The notes below the pieces were generated by a model, which was not told the DNA's origin, made no database searches, and saw only the letters and a list, made by a program, of their open reading frames with translations. Positions 22,701 through 33,903 of a stretch of DNA of 64,000 nt are shown here, piece after piece; position 1 is the stretch's first letter, and the number at the start of each line of letters is the position of its first letter. The translations under genes were made by a program, and so were the position numbers. The DNA is from Plazaster borealis (Eukaryota; Echinodermata; Asteroidea; Forcipulatida; Labidiasteridae): the NCBI GenBank assembly GCA_021014325.1, contig CM037476.1, positions 21,302,827 through 21,366,826 on the forward strand, in the 5' to 3' direction.

Positions 22701-25700
22701 AACCTGCCACCGTTTGCCCAGGTAAACTAACCCGGTCAGACTAACTAAGCCAAAATGTTCAGTGGGGACGCATCGAACCTGTAAACTGGCCATGATCACC
22801 TGAAACTTGGAAGTGAACTACGACATGCATGCACTGGTGATGTTCACACTCATTTTGTTATCGTGGCCGTATATGGAACTAACAAATTCCATACCTTTGC
22901 CTGCGTTATACAGAACTCAAAAATTCCATCCCTTTGCTTGCGTTGTTTTCTTACTTTTATTTGTTGTGCTTCTCTTCAACCATTGTTTACAAGCTTGGTC
23001 ATGTATTTTGTCAGACATCCGGTTAAAGGTCAATGGCATAGCGCCCTCTTGTGTTTATATTTAGTCAGTCAGTTTGTTTTACCATCGTCTCGGTTAGTTT
23101 ACTTTTGTCAAATAATGCAAGTAACTGAGATTACCTTTGGGATGCCGATGTGCAGTCCGTCCAGTGATATTTCTTCATCAAGTTCAAACGGCTCAAATGT
23201 ATCGGTGACTGTTGTCGAGTCTAGGGGATCGTGGCCAGCAATTGCACCTGTTCAGATTGAAAACAACAAAATCAAATGATTATCATTTTGTTGTTATAGT
23301 TAGGGTCATAGATTGGTTTTTGTCACTGTGAAACTGATTTATAGGCAAAATTATAAAGAAAGATACAAAGTCACATGTGAATGTTTCAGCTAAATACAGT
23401 GTCTATGTATTTTCACAAGAACGCTGAATCCATCCACATAAATTAGCGAGGTAACAGCAGGTACCAACCGCATCTCTGGCCGCAGCATTTGCGAACGGAC
23501 ACCAACCCTCAGAATTCTTAGCTACAATTCATACATCAATCGTTCCTCAGATTCAAATGTTTAGAGTGAAATTTTTTCAAAATCATATTATTTCGAAGGG
23601 AATCCTTTCTCAAAAGAGATTATACTATCAACAGCTGCAGTGTTCTCTCCAAGTAAGTTTTGATGGTCATTAATTTTTGGAGTATTTACCAATCTATGAC
23701 CCTAAGCAAACACAAAATAGTTGAACAAAAAGCAGGGATGGGAAAAAATTACTAAAACAAGAAATAAATAATAACAATAATAATAATAATATTGAACATT
23801 TCTAGTGCTGACACTCCTGGCGCTAAAATAAGAACTCTGCTATACACAAAAGACAACCAAAGGCCGAAGCTATGATTTCCGAAATAGATAGGTTTGAGAT
23901 GTGTTTTAAATTGAGAACAAGTATCTGCTTGTGTATAAAGCACTGTATACTCAGTACTTTCCCGAGTCCTGTGAAAAAACAAACCACAGTCATATTACTC
24001 GGTTCGGGTTCAAACCCAAGACCCTTGCCATTCTAGAGCAGATGTCTTACCACCGAGATTGCCCAATTGCCCAGTAGCTAGAACTGTCTCTAGCTACAGG
24101 GCAATCTCGGTGGTGTAGTGATAAGACATCCGCTCTAGAATGGCAAAGGTCGTGGGTTGAGATCCCACCCAAATAATATGCCTGTGGATTTTTGTTCACA
24201 GGTCTCAGAAAAGTACTGAGTATACAGTGCTTTACACACATGTGTATGGGTAAAAACCAAATAATGCTCTTTATCCCGATGCAAATTTTAACGTCTGTTA
24301 AACATATTCCTACTCAAGATTGATTCCATACCTAACACTGTGGCCACATCATCAACGGACTTGGCAAATATTCCAGGCACATCCAGGGAATTGACGAGCG
24401 GGATGAGGCCATGTCTCGAGCAGAGCCCATAAGTTGGTTTAAAACCAACAACCCCACTGTACGATGCTGGATGTCGGACTGATCCCCCCGTGTCAGATCC
24501 AAGAGCTCTGTGAACGGAAAGAAAAAGTTATATTTTTTTGTAAAGTCTTTTTGTGCTCCAATCAGTCAATGATAAAGTGAAAAAATGGATGCCTATTAGG
24601 AGCACAAACTGTGAAAGAAGAGTTAAAGGGGCTGTGTCATCATGATCAAAGCAGGCCAGTAGCTGTACATGAAATTATGAACTCTCAACCAGTTACTGCA
24701 GGCGTGTGCCCTCCCTCAATCTCACATCTATGGAGAGCGCGGGCATTCATGCTGTAAGTGGGTGAGAGTTCATAATTCCATGTGCAGCTTGCTTTGATCG
24801 TGACGACACAGCCCCTTTAACTGTTTTAACAACTTCTCATGGCTGTTCTTCACCACCTGTTGGCGCCCTCTGTTGATGATGACAGAAAACTGAAAAACAA
24901 CAATTCTATCCCATTCTCAACAGGGAGCCAGAACTTGAACATCCAATTGTTTACTCCTGCATCCCTCTGACCCTTCCCACTTACAAGGATGAGAGGGGGT
25001 TGACTGGTCCCCTGTCTTTATCCGCAAGGATAAAGACAGGTACTGGTTCTACAGACCCAAAGATTTCATTGGATACAAGGATTTCATTGGATAAACAGGC
25101 AGTGACGTAAGCTTTCCATATCTGTGTTAGTGACGTGTTTGTCAGCTCGACCGTACAGCATGAACTTTTCGATTGTCTGCTGCTGCGCGCGTGTACATAT
25201 TGTTTGTATGGAATGTTGCTTATATACAATGTAATGCGTGTACAAGTGTGTTTGACTACGAATCTCTGCCGTGTGAATGGATGGGAGGTCAAAGGTGCAT
25301 TTTCAAGGATCCTGCCCTTCGCTCAAGGCAGGTATCTGGCGTTATTCACAAGCCTCAAAAAGTGACGTCAGTTGTTCGGGCTAGGGAGGGGGGACTTCCA
25401 AATTTTCTTTCCATCATCATCAGAGGGCTCCAAACGATGGCGAATCACAGCCTCGACATATGGTTAAATCAGTTGCAGACCATGGAGTGTAAACTGTAAC
25501 AGCTTTTGTTCCTAAATGTGTCCATTCCCGGGGGTTAGTCCAAGGAGTCAAACCCCATCCCTGCTCTTGACTACTTCCCTTTTTTTCTTTAACTTTCTTT
25601 TCCTTTTTGGTAATTTTTAAACGTGTGCCATCACATCTAGCCCTAATGTCTCTACAGACCTAAGCTCTAGTAAAAGTTCCCAAGTCGAGTCTCTCATTGA

Positions 25701-28700
25701 CTTTTAAATAAACTACTCACGCATAGATCCTTGCCATTCGATGATGGCACAGGTGTTACATATCATCCATTTTAAGTGTCAAGTACAGCTACGAAAGTAT
25801 TATAAATTGTTGACTAAAATAATTCCTTGCAAGCTTGCCTCCAGTTTTTTTGTTTTTTTTTCCTTCTTGGCTTTGACCTCTTGAAGAAAAAAATATCTCC
25901 TCGATCTGCGGCTGCATTCTTCTACTTAAATAGAGCATGTTACCCAAGACATAAATTGGCGTGTTGTAGTCGAGCGGTTAAGAGCACCCAACTCAAGCTC
26001 TGGTGTTTCTGATCAGCAGAGTGTGGGTTCGAGTCCCGGTCGTGGCATTTGTGTTCTTGAGCAAGATACTTTACCATAATTGCTTTATCCTTTGGATGGG
26101 ACATTAAGACATATGTCCCGTGAACTTGGATTGGTAGTGCACGTAAAAGAACACAGGGGCATATTTCACAAAGAGTAAAGACTGATCTTAACTGTGCATC
26201 AATCTTAATTGCTAAGCAAAGTGTGATGTCACAATACAAATCACTGTGATGATATTAACAGCTCATCTTAAAATGAATCTTAGTGCTTTGTGAAATCGAG
26301 CCCAGAACACTTATCCTTGATGAGTAGAAATTAACCCCGGTTTTTCTGGTTCACATAGCAAGCACCATTGTGTACAGGTTTCCTCAGGCTGGCGAGCTAC
26401 AGTAATTAAGTTCACTTATGAGGCATCCTTTGTTTTATTATAACAGCATCACAGAGCACGAACACGATTTGCACAAAGTTCAATGGATATATATGACTTC
26501 TGACTGGCATTGCTTTAACGCATGAAGAAAACAGAGTCGCACACTTTAACGGTCATGTTCGAATAGGCGCGAGAGAGCACAGTCTATACAAAAAAGTTTA
26601 GCAGCACTTACGCAAAACACATTCCACTCGCCACAGCAACGGCGCTTCCTCCCGAGCTGCCGCCAGAAATAAACCAATCGGAGTCCTCAATGCTCGTCGT
26701 TTGAGTGTGATGGGACCTCTGACTGACCTCTGACCCATCCTGGTGTCTGACTGATACATTATGGGATTCTACTTCTAGAAGCGGATGTCCCCATATATTT
26801 TGAGTTGGGCCACTCGCCGAGTCAACTGTTCCAGCTCTGGAGAAAACGTTAACAAGAAAAGAGAAAACAAATCTGCAAACATCAAGATTGTTAGGATTTG
26901 AAACATTGCAAGATGGAGGTAGTAAGGTTTGTGGCAACACCCTGTACATCAACAAAATCTTTTTCTATGAGTTGTAGTGGTTCTGAAACTTGATGTTTCG
27001 ATCAGTGTGCTCTGATCGTCGAAACCAAGATTCAAGTCCTGTGGCATACAAGATTGGACAGGCTGCCACCATTGTTCATCATTATATTCGGTTCAATGGG
27101 AAGTAAGTCCAAGCATTTTGAGATTCCAGCTTACCATGGCAGATTTTCGGCCGTGGCTCACGGCCAAGGTTCTGCGAATCACGGTGAGAGCCTACTACAT
27201 TTTCTCACATGACAACATCAAATCCCGGAACTAATTGAAAGAAACTTTGTTGTCTTTCCTTTGTCAAGTTAGGGTTTCATTGCGGCAACAATAATTTCAA
27301 AGATAAACCATTACTCAAGAAACTGCAAAGAGTTCCGAAAAATAAAACTGAGGGCGGGCACGGAAATTTGTTTTAAATACCAACGTGAACTGGTTAATGG
27401 ATCAGTAAACGAGAACGATTTTCTGTTGTTACATCGACATGATCATTCAATTTAACTTCTTTCAAATATTTGTCGTATTCATTGATGGCTATCCTTTGTA
27501 AAAATTTCCCAGCGAAATCTTGCTACAGTTGTTGACTAGACAAAATAAACAAATTAACCACCCTTACATTGGTCTTAAAAAATCTTTATTATGCCTCTGC
27601 GCATTAGTTTTTTTCAGAATTTTTCAGTAATTTTGTTTTTGAGAATACCGTTGTCACGATGAACTTTGATTAAATAAAGTATGTCAATGTAGGGAACCCA
27701 AGTGCGCCCTCAGTGTTTATATTATGAAAAGTTTACTTTTGGAGTTGTCACGTGACAATCTCTCTCTTTTTCTATAGCTTCGTTTCTTGAAAGAGCACAT
27801 TTTATTTGAGTGGTATTTCTCTCTATTTTTGTAGGAAGCATGGCTCTGGCCATGCTCCAAAAAGCTATATGGGAGTAATAGAGGTGTAGAGATATCTGTG
27901 AGTATTATTTTGTATGCAAACCCTCATTTATACCTGAACTACTGTGATTTTTAGGGCTCTATTTTGATCGGAATCATTGTAAAACCATGTGTGTATTTGC
28001 CAGGCAGCACCGTCACACGTGCGTCCGTGTAGCCAGATCGTGTGTGCTGACCTTTTTGTGACCTTCCTTTGACAGTGCATTGTGTAGTTGTGTAGTGTAT
28101 ATTATTGTGACTTTTTGCATTGTATTGCATATTTTGTGCTATTGTATTGGAGAAATTACACCAGTACAGGAGAGTTTATTTCATTTTAGACGTCATTGAT
28201 TGCACTTATTATTATTGATTGTATATTGGCGAATCCTCGTCCTGTTTAAATAGAGGACCGGCCTCCTTCACGTGTCTCTACATCAATAAGTACTCTTATA
28301 AAATACACTGGCATTTTTCATTCTCTTTCAAGAAATTATGGAGTGTCTTACCATGAATAGGCTCGAACCTTGGCCATAAACAACGGCCGAAAATCGGCCA
28401 TGATATGCTGCAATCTCCGACTTACCGTACCTTCCATTTGCCAAAAAAATTAATTCACTGAAAAACAACTGTGGCCGCATATCGATCTCTCGTTTGTACA
28501 ACAAAAGGATGATGGTCTGAAATTGGGGATGACAAACTAACCCCTGGGAAAAAAAGAGACATTTTGAGCAAGAATTCCAGTACTTTTTGTCCCTCTTTCT
28601 ACGGGGAAAACGAAGCGTACCTAGGTAGATGCATGCTTGTGCACGCTACACTATTGTCAACTGATCGCAAGAGAATGCTCCAAAACTTTTTCCGGCATTT

Positions 28701-31700
28701 ATAAATGTCCAAAGCAAATTCCTGACACATCTCATAAGGGTATGAATAATGGAAAAAACTAAATTTCTAGATGTCGACCTACCCCATAGCAAACTCATCC
28801 ATGTTGGTTTTGCCCATGAGAACAGCGCCCTCGTCAAGAAGTCTCTGAACGACAGTTGCTGTGTATGGTGGGACATATCCTGCGCATCAAGAGAGAGAAG
28901 AATTCAAGGAGGAGACCAGGTTACAATCTGTCCTTCGTCTCATAAGGGGGGGGGGGTCAACTTGGGCAAAAGAAGGTTCTTATCTTACCGCCCTAAATCA
29001 ATCAAATCACCAATGGATTTGTGCAGTGTGCTAACTCATGGGCATAGAGCTATGACAAGACACACACTAAACTGTACAATGTACAGTTTTTCGGATGGTT
29101 TTTTAATACCTGAAACCACCTAAAAGTGTTTCAATCATGTGTATTGACATGCAAGCTTTAAACTGCATATTGATTGTGCATTCGCATTATATTTGATTGA
29201 TGGCGCACAGAAAAGAACAAACGCACTTTATAGGCCTATGAAAATAGTTTACAAAAGCCGTACACAATTTCAAACTTTTACGTAGGTTTGTACACAAACA
29301 TGGATGCGGCCACATGGCTTCAAAACGCAGGGCAACTTAGCGTTCTAGTCAATATATATAGCTCTATGCTCATAGGTTACTTTATGTCATGGCCGAGTGG
29401 ATAAGAACACCGGACTCAAGCTCTGGTGTTTCTGATCAACAGAGTGTGGGTTCGAGTTCTGGTCATGACACTCAAGTGTCCTTAAGCAAGACACTTAACC
29501 ATTATTGCTGCATCCTTCGGATGGGACGTAAAGCCGTAGGTCCCGTGTGTTGTGTAATCCACGTAAAAGAACCCAGTGCAATTATCAAAGGGGTTGGCCC
29601 CGGTGTTCCTGGTTTGATTGGCTGCATATTGCGCCACAGCACCTTGTAAACCATTACATGGTGCTATGTAGTAAAGGAATAGGTCTCATGCTTCAAAACA
29701 TAGCTCTGTTCACCTTGCAGGAAAAAGTACTGAGCGCTCTGATACCCCCATCGGGTTTGATAAAGCGCTATATAAGAACTCAGTATTATTATTATTATAT
29801 TACCTAATACTGCTGCTAATAATAACTATGCACTTTTTCAAACAGATAGGCCACTCCAAGTACCTTACACTATTACCATGCATGATATCTGGCCCTTGGA
29901 AAAGTGTAGGAAAAGTTTATTGTGTACAAGCGCTGACCTACAAGTACACTATGTAAATTTATCAGGCAACTTAATAACAATCTTATTGTTTTTTTCCTGA
30001 AGGCAAACAAAACGAAAATCAGATTAAAATAGGATAAGTATATCATACATCCGTATTTCTCCCGTTCATTGGCCCCGAGCATTCCTGAAACCGTCATCAG
30101 TTTTAGAACAGTGTGCATTTTGCACGGTGTTTCCACCATCAAATAAGGCAAGGAGCTGCTGGAGACAGAGCCTAAGCCGAGGTTTGGGAAACGCCCCTGA
30201 CTTTGACAATATTCTGGATGGAAGTATCTCTCTTGGGGATTGGTGCAATATACTGTGTGATCAGTGAGCTTTCCGAATGAAACTACGGGGTAATTCAGAA
30301 TAGTTTCAATGTTTAGAAGGGTTGATCTTCATTCGAAATTGTGGGTGGGTGGGTCAAAAGAAATAATTATAATAATAATAATATCAACTCTTATATAGCG
30401 CAATTCCAAAGAATGATCATTGCGCTTCAAACATTATTACCCATGTTCACTGGGCCATATCTTTCAATCCTTAAACCATCTCAGCTCCCTGGGGAGTATA
30501 CAGCCTGTGTTGCCAAGTATGTAGCGCACTAAGCTAAATAAATCACAAGAACCATCTCTGCCCTCACAGGTACCCATTTACCCCTGGGTGATGAGAAGCA
30601 ATTTTGGTTATGTGTCTTGCTCAAGGACACAAGTGTCATGACCGGGATTCGAACCCACACCCTGATGACTCAGCAACCAGAACTTGAGTCCGATGCACTA
30701 AACCTGTCGGCCACGACACCCCACAGAGTTCAGTTTTCATTTCAAATAATCGAAGAACTGTCTGTGCAGTTCCATTGTTGACAGTCAACATTGTTTCGAT
30801 AGTTGATCTGCTCCCGATAGACGGCATGAATTTTCTCTGTTTCAACTAAAAACGTTGCATGCTGCAGGAAAAGCCATTAAAAACATCTGAGCTGGGAGAA
30901 CATTTGTTTAAAATAACTGCTTCATTTGAGGCATTCCAATGTTCTTCAGGGTATGTTAAATAGTCAGTCAATTTTTTAAAAATCTAAAATTTGGAGTGGG
31001 TGGTTGGGTCAAAACAATGTCGAAAAAAGATCGAAAGTTTTAACATTGATCATTCTGAATGGCCCATAACTAAACGTTTCTTTTACATATAGGATTTGAG
31101 GCATTGCATGGTGAATATTTGGTTTGCGGTAATACCAAGTGTATATCTACTTGCAAGGTAGATTTTGTTCTTCGAGAACTTGTCTTGCTTTTTATTCTAC
31201 TGCCGCAGAGTAGAATATTCAGAATTCAAGAGACTTCTCAGTTCTGAAATCCTGTAACCCAGTTACCAATCCTGTAACCCAGAAACTCATATTATAAAAC
31301 CCTGACAGCTTTACCTTGCAGCATACGAGACGCACATGTAGTTTCAATTCCCTTGGTACTGAAGTTATCCTTGACTGCAATCGGGATACCGTCAAGTTTA
31401 CCCTTCGGTTTACCTTTAGACCAACAAAAGTAGAGTTTGTTAGTTTCGCATCAAACCATCTCTTAGAATCTATGTGGAAAGTTAGAAATCATAATGAGGG
31501 CTGGCACATTAATACAGAGGTCGCAGGTTCAAGTCCTGCTGTAGTCAATTTTTCTTTGTTCACCAAAAAATTATTTAAAATTTACCCAGTCAGTTTCCCT
31601 TGTGGTTCATTAATAAAAAATCAAAATAGACAAAAATATATTTGGTCTTGTAATTTCCGTTCCAGTAAAATTTATGAGCTACAAACAACTGTGGTCTAGT

Positions 31701-33903
31701 GGAAATAATTCTGAAAATTAAAGTTCTGAACTGAAAGCGAACCTTAAAGGGATTGTATACGTTTGGTAATTGGAACCAACTGTTTGTTTCAATCCTATAT
31801 AGTTGTACCAAAAAACTAACAGGCCCTGTTAAAATTTCATTTCAAAAGGTAGTAGCGTTTTGTAAGATATTGCCGAAAATCTGGAGCAGTTATGTCCAGG
31901 CAGGGAGAATAATCTACAATTGGAATATTGTTTACACAATCTGAGAAACAATACTGTCAGTAACGCTTCTCAGATTCAAATTTTTGGGGGATAAAAAGTG
32001 ATATCTTTTTTTCCATAACCGTAGTACTTCCGAGTGAAAAGTTTCTCAAAATGCATTATACTATCCAAAGCTGCTGTACTTCTTACCAAGTAAGTTTTTA
32101 TTGCCGTTAATTTTCAGAGTCATTACCAATTGTATACAGACCCTTTAAGAAATGCAAAGAGCAATGAGCCCTTTTCTTTATGGTCAAATTAATCTAAGAG
32201 ACCTTTATTCAATCTTTGTCTCGCTTCCTCCGACTGTTTCTGTGCTATCTCTGGAGTTAGGGTGATGAAGGCATTGAGTCGTTGGAGTTTCTTGGCTCGT
32301 TGTTGACACTGGAACAGAAGGTCATCAGCTGACAATACTCCACTGCGAAGCCTTAATGCAATCTAGGAATAAAACAAGGGGAAGGTATTACTAAAATTTA
32401 CATGTGCCCCAGGTCGTGAATATTGACTCCAATATTCATGACGTTACGGCTTTGCGAAAGTCACAAACCCAAAGAGGCGTGAATTTGATGTTCTTTATTT
32501 CAGCAACCTAGGTCGTCTATTTCGACGGAAATAGAGGCTCTATTGGTCAGAAATATTGGCGTCAATATTCACGACTTTTGCACAAGTCGTAAATACTGGC
32601 ATCAATATTCAAAAATGGACTCGAGTGCAAGACCGGCCTCGAGTCCTCCAGCACTAGAGTCGGAGGGTAAGTCAGTCAGGGAGGCCAACCCCCAAAAACT
32701 CTCTTCCCCCACCCCCCCTCCCCCCCCCCGAGGCAGAGGGTCAGTCAGTCAGAAAAGGCCACCCCCCCAAAAAAACCTCTCTACACCCCGCCTGAGGCAT
32801 AGCAGGGTCAGTCAGTCAGTGAGGCCTCCCCCAAAAAAACATATCTACGCCCCCCTGAGGCAGAGGGTCAGTCAGTCAGCGAGGTCAGTCAGTCAGTGAG
32901 GCCACCCCCCAAAAAAACTCTTCTACCCCCCCCCCCCCAACGTACACACATTCTATCTCCATCTGACCTAGCCCAGGTTGGACTCCTCCGTTGCATACAA
33001 CGCGACGGGGTCCAGGGTATAAAGGTCCTCAGGCATTGCAACAAAATTTATAACCATTTTTTATCATATTTTTACCTTTTGAGGAAGCTGAAACGTGACT
33101 CACATGTTCCTTGTGTCCTGAACCTTACGCCTGCTCTATTCAGAATTGCCAATTTTATCCTTGGATGACATTATTGTGAAAATAAAATGGAAATTGACGC
33201 ATTCGTTGCGACAACCTCAACTGACATGGAACCAAGTCCACAAAAGAGGGCGCTGTCTAACCCGTAACACTGAACGCTTTTTCTTCGGGGCGGCAACACG
33301 ACGGAGTCGCAGCGCCAGTGCACAACTTGGACTTATTTTCGGAAATAATGTCATTCATGGATGTATTTGATAGGTTTTGAACTCAGCAAAAGTGTAATTA
33401 AAGGCACAAAGAATAAGTGAATGGAGTTTCAGCTTCTCAAATTAGGTAAAAATATTTTAAAATGTTACTCAAAATTTTGTTCGCATTGTAAAGGATCTTT
33501 ATACCCAGGACATCAGTGCAGTGGCACTGACTGACGTCCTACCAGGGCTACATCTGACCATGATCTGACCATCCCCATCACTCTAGAACCATCCTCAAGA
33601 GAAGAACCTTTAAAAAATACAACCAAGCTCTAGCTCGTTCCCAGCCCACCAATAATTATATCCTCCCTTTCATGTTTAAGACCTGCACATTATATAACCC
33701 CAACCCCCCTCCTACTACCTACTTACTAGATAGGTAATTAGTGTAGTACTACCTATCATTTACCGATTATAAGAAAAAAAATAAGGTGAACCCCCCCCCC
33801 CTTCCCCGCCCCTTTCCCAAACATGGGGAAGTTCCTCCGCCGAAGCAGAAAGAAAAAAAAATTGAACAATAAGTGAAAATCTTACCTCGCGTATTCTTTC
33901 CAT
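16784..33903 (-). CDS. QRSL1: QRSL1 / GatA, glutamyl-tRNA(Gln) amidotransferase subunit A, mitochondrial (complete, 11 exons)
   Basis: In mitochondria the GatCAB complex converts Glu-tRNA(Gln) to Gln-tRNA(Gln); the A subunit is the amidase that releases ammonia from glutamine. Exons on the minus strand, 5' to 3': 33903-33886, 32362-32203, 31413-31315, 28879-28783, 26836-26612, 24507-24332, 23247-23135, 21817-21625, 18828-18711, 18063-17858 and 16962-16784 (stop TGA at 16784-16786). All junctions are GT-AG and in phase, giving 1584 nt and 527 residues, close to the usual length of about 528. The amidase-signature triad is present: Lys in [11 protein letters not shown] (exon 3), Ser in [10 protein letters not shown] (exon 5) and Ser in [12 protein letters not shown] (exon 6). 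Other family stretches are [41 protein letters not shown] and VRRLIANDF. The start MERIRE lines up with the short N-terminus of animal QRSL1; its first exon codes for only six residues. Introns are long and full of mobile elements. The gene converges on the dynein gene. Confidence 0.96.
17113..17454. mobile_element. TTAA-flanked palindromic MITE, family 1
   Basis: Left end TTAAAGGTATTGTACACTTT, right end AGTGTACAGGGCCTTTAA. Internal words (GAGCTCAATTAGTCATCGAG, ATGCATGAACAAAC) match the other copies. In the last QRSL1 intron. Confidence 0.85.
18080..18240 (-). repeat. tRNA-Asn-like SINE, minus strand
   Basis: Read on the minus strand: GGGCTAGAAAGCTCGGATGG, then GGTTCAAGTCCTACTCCAGT, then the tail with CTAGTCAGTTTCCCTTGTGG. 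It lies next to QRSL1 exon 10, whose 5' splice acceptor is within 20 bp. Confidence 0.75.
18848..19090. mobile_element. Short inverted-repeat element, GGTCATAGATT family
   Basis: GGTCATAGATT at about 18851 and its inverse AATCTATGACC ending near 19084. The same ends bound 23300-23705. Inside it, CCTTGTCCTGG...GGTACTTATCC recurs again at about 19160-19225. Confidence 0.5.
19380..20656. mobile_element. Foldback element of 1.28 kb with a perfect 26-bp terminal inverted repeat
   Basis: AGCCTTTTGTCAAGGCCTTC plus GTGGCT on the left is repeated exactly in inverse at 20631-20656, with TAAATATG outside both ends. Similarity continues inward for tens of bp. A short open frame at 19952-20158 is not recognisable. 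It lies in the QRSL1 intron between exons 8 and 9. Confidence 0.75.
20675..20990 (+). repeat. tRNA-Leu-like SINE, subfamily with GTTAACCCCGGTGTTTCTGG tail
   Basis: Type II tRNA-like head with GACTCAAGCTCTTGGTGTTT and B box GGGTTCGAGTCCCAGTCGTG. The body ends with AGGTTTCCTCAGGCTTGCGA and AAGTTCACTTG. The same end is seen at about 26330-26420 and as an inverted pair at 54176-54392. Confidence 0.8.
21090..21526. mobile_element. hAT-like short element with CTCGAT target duplication
   Basis: CAGAGATGCCACT (from 21096) and AGTGGCATCTCTG (ending 21520) are perfect inverted ends. They are flanked on both sides by CTCGAT. CAGAG ends are typical of hAT elements, though hAT duplications are usually 8 bp. 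There is no transposase; the right part is rich in A and T runs. Confidence 0.65.
21902..22297. mobile_element. TTAA-flanked palindromic MITE, family 1
   Basis: Left TTAAAGGCATCGTACACATT, right AACGTGTATGATGCCTTTAA. The internal GAAGCGTTACGCGTAACGCT palindrome is near 22098. It lies immediately upstream of QRSL1 exon 8 on the coding strand. Confidence 0.88.
22322..22470 (+). repeat. tRNA-Asn-like SINE
   Basis: GGGCTAGACAGCTCAGTTGG (A box), anticodon region ACGTTAA reading GTT (Asn) and B box GGTTCAAATCC closed by TTCTAGTC. The D-arm and acceptor pairs are mostly kept. It is preceded by GGGAGACCGCC, as in the copies at 35.8 and 37.3 kb, which shows a transposed unit. Confidence 0.8.
23300..23705. 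mobile_element. Inverted-repeat element, GGTCATAGATTGGT ends
   Basis: TTAGGGTCATAGATTGG on the left and CCAATCTATGACCCTAA on the right bound about 405 bp of non-coding DNA in a QRSL1 intron. Its interior (CGAGGTAACAGCAG, CATCTCTGGCCGCAGCATT) recurs inverted near 63870-63930 at the window end. Confidence 0.75.
23934..24240. repeat. Head-to-head pair of tRNA-like SINE fragments
   Basis: The right half reads GGCAATCTCGGTGGTGTAGT and GGTCGTGGGTTGAGATCCC on the plus strand. The left half is its inverse (GGATTGAA-like B box, then CCACCGAGATTGCCC). Both outer ends are AGTACTGAGTATACAGTGC in opposite directions. The pair forms a palindrome of about 300 bp. Confidence 0.75.
24623..24820. mobile_element. 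TTAA-flanked MITE, family 2
   Basis: Left TTAAAGGGGCTGTGTCATCA, right TGACGACACAGCCCCTTTAA. About 45-bp arms continue inward (CAAAGCAGGCCAG / CAGCTTGCTTTG). Different sequence from family 1 but the same TTAA and AGG ends. Confidence 0.85.
25958..26420 (+). repeat. tRNA-Leu-like SINE interrupted by a nested MITE
   Basis: Head GTAGTCGAGCGGTTAAGAGC and B box GGGTTCGAGTCCCGGTCGTG, tail as in the 20.7-kb copy. At 26156-26303 another inverted-repeat element breaks the body between AAAGAACACAG and AGAACACTTATCC, so the SINE is older. Confidence 0.85.
26156..26303. mobile_element. Palindromic MITE nested in a SINE, TTTCACAAAG family
   Basis: Ends GGGCATATTTCACAAAGAG and CTTTGTGAAATCGAGCCC are inverted. 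The middle has GCTAAGCAAAGTGTGATGTC. A relative lies at 37762-37893. Confidence 0.75.
27132..28412. mobile_element. Foldback element of about 1.28 kb
   Basis: Left arm includes GATTTTCGGCCG and GGCCAAGGTTC; the right arm has the inverse GAACCTTGGCC and CGGCCGAAAATC. Arms are about 45 bp at 80-90% by eye. The interior is AT-rich and non-coding. It lies in QRSL1 intron 4. Confidence 0.6.
29384..29799 (+). repeat. tRNA-Leu-like SINE, near full length
   Basis: GTCATGGCCGAGTGGATAAG, GACTCAAGCTCTGGTG (anticodon CAA) and GGGTTCGAGTTCTGGTCATG. The body includes AAGCAAGACACTTAACCATT and AAAGAACCCAGTGCAATTAT. The 3' end is AGCGCTATATAAGAACTCAG in (TTA)n. Confidence 0.88.
30355..30724 (-). repeat. tRNA-Leu-like SINE, minus strand
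   Basis: On the minus strand: GGTGTCGTGGCCGACAGGTT head, B box GGGTTCGAATCCCGGTCATG, body ACCCAGGGGTAAATGGGTAC and a 3' end GCGCTATATAAGAGTTGATA in (TTA)n. In QRSL1 intron 3. Confidence 0.85.
31497..31615 (+). repeat. tRNA-Asn-like SINE, 5'-truncated
   Basis: Starts in the anticodon region (GGCACATTAATACAGAGG), B box GGTTCAAGTCC, then the family tail CCCAGTCAGTTTCCCTTGTG. Confidence 0.75.
31744..32148. mobile_element. TTAA-flanked palindromic MITE, family 1
   Basis: Left TTAAAGGGATTGTATACGTT, right TTGTATACAGACCCTTTAA. It ends 55 bp from QRSL1 exon 2. Confidence 0.87.
32665..32945. repeat. Degenerate GTCAGTCAGTCAG / poly-C minisatellite
   Basis: GGGTCAGTCAGTCAG, GAGGCC, a C run and CAAAAAAAC recur about five times at variable spacing of about 50-60 bp. 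It lies in QRSL1 intron 1. Apparent open frames over it are low complexity. Confidence 0.8.

Noticed and set aside
32543..33168. Pro-rich open frames
   Set aside because: They follow the GTCAGTCAG / poly-C minisatellite in a QRSL1 intron.
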